From Pandoraea communis (GTDB taxonomy: Bacteria; Pseudomonadota; Gammaproteobacteria; Burkholderiales; Burkholderiaceae), in contig NZ_CABPSJ010000001.1 in the NCBI RefSeq assembly GCF_902459745.1, positions 496,001 to 560,000 of the forward strand: DNA of 64,000 nt, written 5' to 3'. Each line of letters opens with the position of its first letter. Positions within the stretch are counted from its first letter, which is position 1. The notes beneath the pieces were generated by a model, which worked only from the letters and a program-made list of their open reading frames with translations, did no database searches and was not told the DNA's origin. The translations under genes and the position numbers were made by a program. Below, piece after piece: positions 40,317 through 47,192 of the stretch.

Positions 40317-40799
40317 TCAGGCCTGTTGGGCAAGACAACGGCGCAGCTCGCGCGCAAACGTTTCGCGGCGATGCGGCGCAAGATAGGCACCGACAGTGAC
40401 CGAGCGGCTACCCGAGCGCAAGACAACGCGCGTACGTGGCGGCTTCTCGATGTCGATGCGCACCCAGCGGGGATTGAACTCGTACTGCGTCAACCTCTGT
40501 GCTGAACGTTGCTCGACCACAAGGCTCACAGGCGACAACCGAATGACCTCGTAATCTGTGGCATGCCGGGCATGAATGACAAACGCAACGCCCACCACGA
40601 GCAAGTCCAGGCCTGTGAACGGCAAGACCAACCACCCACCGCGCCACGCCGCAATCAAGGCAACACCCAGAGAAACGGCGGCCAACGACAGGTAGAACAG
40701 GACAAACTGGCGCGGCGATATCGCGCAGTTGCGCTTGTGCGTCCATTCCTTCGTCACCGATTCAACGTCGGAGGAAGAGGCTGCGAGCATCGCCGTCAC
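40317..40799 (-). CDS. DUF2244 membrane protein
   Basis: This 160-residue protein has two adjacent hydrophobic segments (FVLFYLSLAAVSLGVALIAA and LVLPFTGLDLLVVGVAFVIH) and a basic C-terminal domain. DUF2244 proteins are often found at the head of betaproteobacterial and alphaproteobacterial cox operons. The function is not known. It is the first gene after the likely cox promoter. Confidence 0.82.
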   Translation of the reverse strand: MTAMLAASSSDVESVTKEWTHKRNCAISPRQFVLFYLSLAAVSLGVALIAAWRGGWLVLPFTGLDLLVVGVAFVIHARHATDYEVIRLSPVSLVVEQRSAQRLTQYEFNPRWVRIDIEKPPRTRVVLRSGSRSVTVGAYLAPHRRETFARELRRCLAQQA

Positions 40800-41372
40800 C
40801 CGTGGGGCATCTTGGGTCTTTCATGTCCGACGGCCGGGAACCAGTGGCGTCCGGGCCGCGACAAACTGCCGCATTATAGAACGCGCATTCTCGAAGCGAC
40901 AACATTGATACCGAGTATTTGGCGAACCATAGCATCCTCCTGAACTCATTGATGCAAAAGGGAAATCCGGTTATTCCCCTAGCTGAAAATCTTGGCGGCC
41001 GGGCGACTACGGGATACTCCCTATGCGCCGCCGGTTTGACACGTTGCAACACGACACGACTCGTTGCGGTGTCCTGAATACCCGAACCGCACGCGTTCGT
41101 GAACGATGCTCCCCCCGTCGTCAAACGCCCGTCACGCGAATCGCGCGACGCGCTCCGCCCATCATCGCCTTCGCTGCGATGCGGGATTCGTCCGATATCC
41201 ATCAACACTAGACGCTGCGCCGGATTTCGCATGCGACGTTATGTCGCGCCCGGTGCACCGTGCGTGACACACGCTCGCGCGCCAAACCCTCACACCCCGC
41301 GTAGCGCCCCTCGATGCGCGCGTCCATATCACGCATGCTACAAGCGAAACATGTTCCCTACATCGATATGTC
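40800..41372. other. Intergenic region between the cox operon and the luxR-type gene
   Basis: These 573 bases separate the minus-strand cox operon from the plus-strand regulator. The cox promoter is at 40873-40902. In the rest I find no convincing gene, tRNA or repeat. It marks the left edge of the accessory cluster. Confidence 0.55.
40873..40902 (-). promoter_or_regulatory. Candidate sigma-70 promoter of the cox operon
   Basis: On the minus strand TTGTCG (40902-40897) is followed after 18 bases by a perfect TATAAT (40878-40873). It lies about 75 bases before the DUF2244 start. Confidence 0.55.
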
Positions 41373-42200
41373 ATGCGTGCCACGCGTTGCATTACTCCCC
41401 GCTCGTTTGCCGACGGTCTGAGCGCCTTGCACTCCGTCACTGACTTCGATGCCTTGTGCACGCTGTTGCAGTCGTTATGCCGTGCGCTCAGACATTGCTA
41501 TTTCAGCTATCGCGGGCATTTCCCGTTGCCGGGCGGCAAGCTGGCGACACCGCAACTCGGCAACCTGCCCGAAGCATGGCAAAAGCACTACGACGCTCAA
41601 CAGTACGCGAACATCGACCCGGTGCTGTCTCGTGCGCGCAGACAACTCACGCCCGTCGAATGGATGCCTGCGCTCTACACATCGCCCGAGGCCCTGCAAC
41701 TGCTTCACGACCAGCGTGCCGCAGGTCTGCGCTCCGGCATCACCTATCCGGTATTCACCCCTTCCGGGGCATCGGGAACATTGAGCCTGTCCTCGTCGCG
41801 TCGTCCGCCCCGCCATCCGCGCGCACCCGGTGCGCACGCCTGGATACAGCATGGAGGCGCCGTGCTGGCGATGCATGTGCACGAGGCTGCATGGCGCATC
41901 GTGCAACGCGACGCCGTGCGCCACCATGCCCCCGTACTAACGCCGCGCGAACGCGAGTGCCTGCGTTGGGTGGCATGCGGCAAGACTTCGTGGGAGATCG
42001 GGCGCATCCTCACGATCTCGGAACACGGCGTCGTCTTCCATTTGCGCAGCGTCATGCGCAAGTTCGACGTATCGAGCCGTCACCGAGCGGCGAAACTCGC
42101 CAGCGATTACGGGCTGCTCGACGACTTCACCTCTACGGGGCCACAAGCCGTCACTTCCGCGCCGCAAGGTCGGCGAGCGTCTTGTAACGCGTCAACGTGA
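41373..42200 (+). CDS. LuxR-type quorum-sensing regulator (solo)
   Basis: The 275-residue protein has an autoinducer-binding domain followed by a LuxR helix-turn-helix (about residues 189-245, LTPRERECLRWVACGKTSWE). All the residues usually needed for acyl-homoserine-lactone binding are there: W69, Y73, Y78, D82, P83, W97 and G122, in the order and spacing of LasR (AWQKHYDAQQYANIDP and later VEWMP). No LuxI synthase gene is in the window. It converges on the biosynthetic operon and its 3' end overlaps the flavin reductase gene by 50 bases. I infer that it controls that operon. Confidence 0.9.
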   Translation: MRATRCITPRSFADGLSALHSVTDFDALCTLLQSLCRALRHCYFSYRGHFPLPGGKLATPQLGNLPEAWQKHYDAQQYANIDPVLSRARRQLTPVEWMPALYTSPEALQLLHDQRAAGLRSGITYPVFTPSGASGTLSLSSSRRPPRHPRAPGAHAWIQHGGAVLAMHVHEAAWRIVQRDAVRHHAPVLTPRERECLRWVACGKTSWEIGRILTISEHGVVFHLRSVMRKFDVSSRHRAAKLASDYGLLDDFTSTGPQAVTSAPQGRRASCNAST

Positions 42201-42795
42201 AAGTATCGCTGGCGGCATTCACAAACGATCCGCCCCCCAGCCGTCCTACCGGACGCAATCCTTGCAAATCCACCTGATGGGTGACCGGGTCGAGCAACGC
42301 GTCGTCCACATGCGCCGCCAGCACCGTGCCGAGTACGACCCATCCTCCCCCCGGGGCGGCACTGATCTCGATGATGTCGCGCACTCGGCACTCGTACGCC
42401 ACAGCGGCCTCAAGCACGCGCGGTGGCCGCACGCGTGACGAAGGCACCGGGGTCACGCCCGTCAGATCGAATTCCGACTCGCCGGCGGGCAGCGGTGCTG
42501 CCGAGAGATTCACGGCGTCGATACACGACGCACTTGCCACGTTCACGACGAACTCGGGCACAGCCTCGACATTGCGAAGGGTGTCCTTCTTTCGCTTCGG
42601 CGCGGGGGGCACCACCGGACAGAACAACACCGTCATCGGCACGCAACATACCCCCATGAAGTAGGCATACGGTGCGAGATTCGGCCGCCCCTGCCTATCC
42701 ACCGTGCTGACCCACGCGATAGGACGCGGCAGGATCGTGCTCATCATGAAGTTGTAGATGCTCGCTTCGTCGAGCGTCGCCGGATCGAGTTCCAT
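42151..42795 (-). CDS. Flavin reductase-like FMN-binding split-barrel protein
   Basis: This 214-residue protein belongs to the flavin reductase-like family (split barrel), with ILPRPIAWVSTVDRQGRPNLAPYAYF at the start split across strand and loop and FVVNVASA in the middle. Such proteins reduce FMN/FAD with NAD(P)H or bind flavin for other reactions. In this operon it could supply electrons to the di-iron oxygenase; that is inference. I chose the ATG at 42795 because GGGAAG lies four bases upstream. A GTG at 42840 would lengthen it by 15 residues. It is the last gene of the operon. Confidence 0.85.
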   Translation of the reverse strand: MELDPATLDEASIYNFMMSTILPRPIAWVSTVDRQGRPNLAPYAYFMGVCCVPMTVLFCPVVPPAPKRKKDTLRNVEAVPEFVVNVASASCIDAVNLSAAPLPAGESEFDLTGVTPVPSSRVRPPRVLEAAVAYECRVRDIIEISAAPGGGWVVLGTVLAAHVDDALLDPVTHQVDLQGLRPVGRLGGGSFVNAASDTFTLTRYKTLADLAARK

Positions 42796-42843
42796 GTCAC
42801 TTCCCAGAGTTGTGGTGTCTGCCCGGCCGTTTGCGGGCACACG

Positions 42844-43800
42844 TTAATTTGCCGTCGCCAGCCCCGCCAAACGCAGAACATCGTTCGCACAGCCCCACGA
42901 CAACGTGAAGCCACCGCCGCCGTGACCATAGTTGTGAAGCAACCGAGAGTGACGCTCGTCGACCGCCACTCTTGCAACACGTCGCATCGGCCGGAATCCG
43001 GTGCGAGCCTCGATAACGCGCAACACGGCGACCCCCTCGCACAGTTGAGTGCAACGGCGCACGATGTCGGCGATCTGCCGGTCGCCAATAACGGTCGACG
43101 TCAGTTCCGGGTCGGCCGTGCCGCCGAGAACGATGTCGTCATCTCGCTCCACGATGTACGTCGGCGCTGCCGGATCGGAGTCGTCGATGAAGCAACCACG
43201 CACCGCAGCGTCGCGCCGGGCGCGCAACACAATGGCGCGAGAGAGCGACAACGCGTTGTCGCCGAACTGCCGGCTGCCATAGCCACAGCAATTCACCACA
43301 TAGTCGGCGTCGTCGAGCAGCGGTGCCGGATCGTCGACACGTTGCTGCTCGAAACGACCACCGAGTTCGAGAAACATATTCATCAGGTAACGAAGATAGA
43401 TCCCCGTGTCGGCGACGGGCACGGCCATACGATAAGCACATGCGAAACGTGATGGCACGTCGGTCTCCGGCAGCCGCTTGAGGTCGCGGGCGCACTCGGC
43501 CCACCATGGCACACCGGCGTCTCGACGGAAATATTCGGTGAGCGTTCGCATGAGCACGCCAGAGGATGTGTCGGCAGACAAGCGAGCCATCGTCGCGTAC
43601 GTCCGACGAGCCCGTTCGAGATAGACGAAATCGGGCGCCTGATAGAACGGATGCCAGATCGCGGCGGCGAGTGCAGATGTTGTCTGCCCCGGCCCTTCCG
43701 CGGCGTGAATAGCGACGTCGCATCCCGCCAATGCCATCGTCACGGCTGTCGTCAGGCCACTGACACCGGCGCCGAGGACGATGATGCGTTGCCGCGTCAC
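42844..43800 (-). CDS. D-amino-acid oxidase family flavoenzyme
   Basis: The 318-residue FAD protein has the N-terminal dinucleotide motif VLGAGVSGLTTAV, the substrate-carboxylate region RTGFRPMRR and the DAAO signature HNYGHGGGGFTLSWG at about residues 289-303. Family enzymes oxidise D-amino acids (or glycine derivatives) to imino acids with release of peroxide. Start is a GTG that overlaps the upstream stop as GTGA, so translation is coupled. The substrate here is unknown; it may be an amino-acid intermediate of the pathway. Confidence 0.87.
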   Translation of the reverse strand: MTRQRIIVLGAGVSGLTTAVTMALAGCDVAIHAAEGPGQTTSALAAAIWHPFYQAPDFVYLERARRTYATMARLSADTSSGVLMRTLTEYFRRDAGVPWWAECARDLKRLPETDVPSRFACAYRMAVPVADTGIYLRYLMNMFLELGGRFEQQRVDDPAPLLDDADYVVNCCGYGSRQFGDNALSLSRAIVLRARRDAAVRGCFIDDSDPAAPTYIVERDDDIVLGGTADPELTSTVIGDRQIADIVRRCTQLCEGVAVLRVIEARTGFRPMRRVARVAVDERHSRLLHNYGHGGGGFTLSWGCANDVLRLAGLATAN

Positions 43801-45059
43801 GTCTGCCCCTCCCCGCGAAAATGCCGGCGCTCTTCGGGGACGCCGCGAGGCACGGCCTTGGCATAGTCTTGTAAGTGCCCGGGCGCCACGCTATCGAAGT
43901 CCTGCGGGGCCTTCAGCCCCGTTCCTGTGCCAAGCAGCACTACCCGCGACCCGGTCTGGATTCGGCCCGTGGCGAGACATTCATGTAGCGCCGCATATCC
44001 GGCGGCCGTCGACGGTTCGAACCATAGGCCGAAACGCTGCGCCAGCGTTTGCGACGCGGCGAGAATGCGGGCATCGTCCAGCGCGACACATGCACCGCGC
44101 GTTACGCGCAATGCGTGCAGCGCCGCGAAATGATCGCGAGGACGGCTGACCGACAGACTGTCGGCGACCGTTTCCGGATTGACGACGGTGGGAGACTGCG
44201 GCAAAGCCGAGCCTTCATCGTCGTCCTGCCAATCGCGCGTGATGCTGTTCGAACTGTCGGCCTGTGCCGCCAGCAAGCGAGGCACCGCAGGCGTAATGCC
44301 CAGTGCATAGAGTTCGAGGAACCCCGCCGCGATTCCGGAAAGAATGTTGCCGTCGCCCGTCGGCACGACCACCCAATCCGGCACACACCAATCGAATGCC
44401 TCCGCCATCTCGAACGCGCAAGTTTTCTTGCCTTCGCGCGTGAAGGGATTGATGCCCGTATTGCGGCAGCACACACCGGCATCGTCGGCCATCCGTTCGG
44501 CAATCTCGAACGCATCGTCGTAAGTTCCGTCGACCTCACAGACCTTTGCGCCATAGGCGCGGATCTGCGCGAGTTTGACGAAAGGCGTGCTGGCCGGCAC
44601 GACAACAGTCGCCTGCATCCCCTGCGACGCGGCGATGCACGCCAACGACGCACCGGCATTGCCTGTCGACGCCGCTACCGTATGCGTGCATCCCGCGCGC
44701 TTCGCGACGGCCAACACCACTTCGGTGGCGCGATCCTTCAGCGATCCGCTGGGATTGCGAGCCTCGTCTTTCACCCAGAGATCGACACCCCCATCGTCGC
44801 CACAGTCGATCAGCGGCGTTTCCCCGACAACCAATCGACTGCCCCATCGGGCCTCGACGGGCAGGAGCGCACGGTATCGCCACATCCCTCGGCCGCGAAA
44901 CGTGCTCACGATGTCCCGCGCGGACGGCGCCTCACCGTTAACCTTGCGTTGGATGCGCAGATTTTGTCCGCACAGGTGGCAGCGATAACGGATCGCGCCC
45001 CAGGACTGCGGCGCCGCGCATCTCACACACGCATAACGATACGAGAAGCATGACGTCAC
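43797..45059 (-). CDS. Threonine synthase-like PLP enzyme
   Basis: This 420-residue fold-type II PLP enzyme has an N-terminal zinc ribbon (C11, C14, C27, C30), the PLP lysine K108 in NPSGSLKDRA, the SxGN loop ASTGNAGASL and the glycine-rich phosphate-binding region. Threonine synthases act on O-phosphohomoserine; relatives do beta or gamma replacements on other phosphorylated or activated amino acids. The housekeeping thrC normally sits with hom, which is absent here, so this is probably a paralogue with a pathway role. It starts with a GTG overlapping the previous stop by four bases and ends in GTGA overlap with the oxidase gene. Confidence 0.85.
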   Translation of the reverse strand: MTSCFSYRYACVRCAAPQSWGAIRYRCHLCGQNLRIQRKVNGEAPSARDIVSTFRGRGMWRYRALLPVEARWGSRLVVGETPLIDCGDDGGVDLWVKDEARNPSGSLKDRATEVVLAVAKRAGCTHTVAASTGNAGASLACIAASQGMQATVVVPASTPFVKLAQIRAYGAKVCEVDGTYDDAFEIAERMADDAGVCCRNTGINPFTREGKKTCAFEMAEAFDWCVPDWVVVPTGDGNILSGIAAGFLELYALGITPAVPRLLAAQADSSNSITRDWQDDDEGSALPQSPTVVNPETVADSLSVSRPRDHFAALHALRVTRGACVALDDARILAASQTLAQRFGLWFEPSTAAGYAALHECLATGRIQTGSRVVLLGTGTGLKAPQDFDSVAPGHLQDYAKAVPRGVPEERRHFRGEGQT

Positions 45060-46102
45060 TCAAGGCACCCCGGATTCAGTAAATGCGCCATCACGGCGTT
45101 CTGCGCATGAAGCCGGTTCCCGGCTTGCTGAAAGACCCACGACGACGGGCCGTCGATCACCTCGTCCGTCACCTCTTGTCCTCGGTCTGCGGGCAAGCAA
45201 TGCAGATACCCGGCGCCTGGTGCGGCGAGTCGCATCACGTCGGCGTCGACACGCCAGTCTCGATGACGCTCGAAGGACTCCCGCATCGCCGTCTCGTCGA
45301 CTGCATCACCGTGGCGCAGTGGCAAATGCGCGAGGCTGCACCATGATTTCGCATAGACGGCGTGCGCATCGGTCACCCCGTCGCGCAGGTCGTGAGTGAC
45401 GCGAATGCTTGCGCCCGTCTGCTCGGCAAACTGCGTGGCCGCTTGCATGACTTGCGGATCGAGACCGAACGATGCCGGATGGGCAAGCGTGACATCCATC
45501 CCCGCTTTCACGGCGGCGAGCAGCAGACTCTGCGGCACCGCCACGGGCTTGTGCCAGCTTCCGGAGTAGGCCCAACTGATGCAAAGCCGCCGCCCGGCGA
45601 GTCCTCCCAATTGCTCGCGCATCGTCATCACGTCGGCGAGCGCCTGACACGGATGAAAGCGATCGCACTCCATGTTGATGATGGGCGCCCGGCTCCATTG
45701 CGAAAATGCTTCGAGATGACGATGCGCCGCGCCGTACACCCAACCGGCCGGTGCACCGTACATGCGGATGGCGATCGCATCACCATAGGACGAAAGCACC
45801 CTCGCCACATCGGCGACACGCTCTGTCGAATAGGGAATCTCGGCCTCAGGCAGCGCTGGCGTATAAATCCCGTGATGGGGATCGAGCACGATGGCATGCC
45901 CGCCCATGCGAGACAAACCAGTCTGGAAGCTGCTGCGCGTGCGGAGTGAAGCGTTATAGAAGAGAAAGTAGATCGTCCGGCCGCGCAACGCGTCTTCGGT
46001 GGACCGCGGATATCGACGCTTGAAGGAAAGTGCCGCGTCAAGCAGCGCACGATAGTCCGGTGCGCTCATGGTCAGATCGGGGGCAAGCCAGTTGCGAGTC
46101 AC
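45056..46102 (-). CDS. Ornithine/acetylornithine carbamoyltransferase paralogue
   Basis: The 348-residue transcarbamylase has the carbamoyl-phosphate motif as SLRTR (residues 52-56; as in acetyl- and succinylornithine enzymes, where ornithine enzymes have STRTR), HPCQ at 150-153, KSW at 252-254 and HCLPADRGQEV at 301-311, which looks like ornithine carbamoyltransferase. The amino-acceptor is therefore not predictable. An attractive one is diaminopropionate, giving 3-ureidoalanine, by analogy with the carbamoyltransferase of the viomycin cluster. I chose the GTG at 46102 because AGGAG lies just upstream; the frame is open to 46213. It lies 127 bases after the oxygenase. Confidence 0.85.
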   Translation of the reverse strand: MTRNWLAPDLTMSAPDYRALLDAALSFKRRYPRSTEDALRGRTIYFLFYNASLRTRSSFQTGLSRMGGHAIVLDPHHGIYTPALPEAEIPYSTERVADVARVLSSYGDAIAIRMYGAPAGWVYGAAHRHLEAFSQWSRAPIINMECDRFHPCQALADVMTMREQLGGLAGRRLCISWAYSGSWHKPVAVPQSLLLAAVKAGMDVTLAHPASFGLDPQVMQAATQFAEQTGASIRVTHDLRDGVTDAHAVYAKSWCSLAHLPLRHGDAVDETAMRESFERHRDWRVDADVMRLAAPGAGYLHCLPADRGQEVTDEVIDGPSSWVFQQAGNRLHAQNAVMAHLLNPGCLE

Positions 46103-46229
46103 ATATCTCTCCTGATCGTCTTTCGGTGATGCTCCCGAGACAGCACCACGCTGCCTGTCGTGTTTGACGTTATCTGGCGGATATGCGCTCGCTGACCGCG
46201 GTACCCACCGCACCCGATGGGTTATCCCG

Positions 46230-47192
46230 TCAAGGAGGGCGCCAGCGGCTCACCCTCTGTGCAAAGTGCTCGGCACAGGACAGGCCCAACCGTTCGAAAA
46301 GACGTCGTGGCACGAGCGCTGCCTCCATCATCTGCACGCCCACTTCCAACGGATCGGTGCTTTCCCGGATCACGAGATCGGCTTGCGCAGCATCCAGCCC
46401 GATAGCGCGCAAGTGATCTCGCCACGCGGGAAGCTCGGGAGCGAGAAACGCCATCATCAGATCAGGTAGAAGCGCATCGAGAAACCTGCGCTCGTCAGCC
46501 GACAGCGACGGCACCCACTCACTCGCAAAGCGGACGAACGCGGCCTGATGCCGCATCTCGTCCGATGCGTGATCGCTCAGCAACGCGCGCACGGGTGGAT
46601 AAACGTCGTCGCATGCCCCGGCTTGACGCAGCGTGCCGGTAATCAACGTCTCAGTGACCGATGCCGCCGCTACGATGGACATTGCGCGATGCGTCTCGGG
46701 GGTCGTCTCGCACAACGCCAGCACGCGAACGACACTCGACGACGGCCCTTGCCCAAGCACGTATCCCGTATGGCGCTGCAGATGCCTGCGAAATCGCTCC
46801 ATCATCCACGTGTGAAACCCCTCGTCCGTGTAAATCGCCAGCAGGTCGTCCCGGCTAACCGATGCAATGCCAGGCACGTCGAGCATCTGTTCGATAGCCC
46901 GATTGACGATATGCAGCTCGACCCGCTCCGTCTTGTTCAGGTAGTCCGCCAACCGTAGCGCGCTCAATTGCTGCCGGGCTGCCTGTCCGCGTTCGCAAAC
47001 CATCGGATGCATGGCGTAAGGCATCAACGCCACGTTGAAGAACACCTGATCGGGTCGCAACGGCGGGAACGGCGCCTGCGTCGCACGACGAGTGACGGCC
47101 GCCACTTCCCGCCACGGCCGTTGCCCGTGATCGCACCCGCTGCCAACGCCGGGCACGAGTTTGGCGCCGTCCGGCAAACGGGGATCAGACAT
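46230..47192 (-). CDS. AurF-type di-iron N-oxygenase
   Basis: The 320-residue all-helical protein matches the p-aminobenzoate N-oxygenase (AurF) family. All seven ligands of the di-iron centre can be placed: E89, E124, H127, E181, H208, E212 and H215, seen in TDEGFHTW and SDHASDEMRH. Spacings equal those of AurF except for a three-residue difference before the fourth ligand. Such enzymes oxidise amines to hydroxylamines or nitro groups. The ATG at 47192 overlaps the preceding stop by eight bases; an ATG at 47225 is possible. The substrate is probably an amino-acid amine made by the operon. Confidence 0.88.
   Translation of the reverse strand: MSDPRLPDGAKLVPGVGSGCDHGQRPWREVAAVTRRATQAPFPPLRPDQVFFNVALMPYAMHPMVCERGQAARQQLSALRLADYLNKTERVELHIVNRAIEQMLDVPGIASVSRDDLLAIYTDEGFHTWMMERFRRHLQRHTGYVLGQGPSSSVVRVLALCETTPETHRAMSIVAAASVTETLITGTLRQAGACDDVYPPVRALLSDHASDEMRHQAAFVRFASEWVPSLSADERRFLDALLPDLMMAFLAPELPAWRDHLRAIGLDAAQADLVIRESTDPLEVGVQMMEAALVPRRLFERLGLSCAEHFAQRVSRWRPP

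Noticed and set aside
46103-46229. Internal promoter between the oxygenase and carbamoyltransferase genes
   Set aside because: TTGACG-like and GATAAC-like pieces are present but not at promoter spacing, so I could not support a site.
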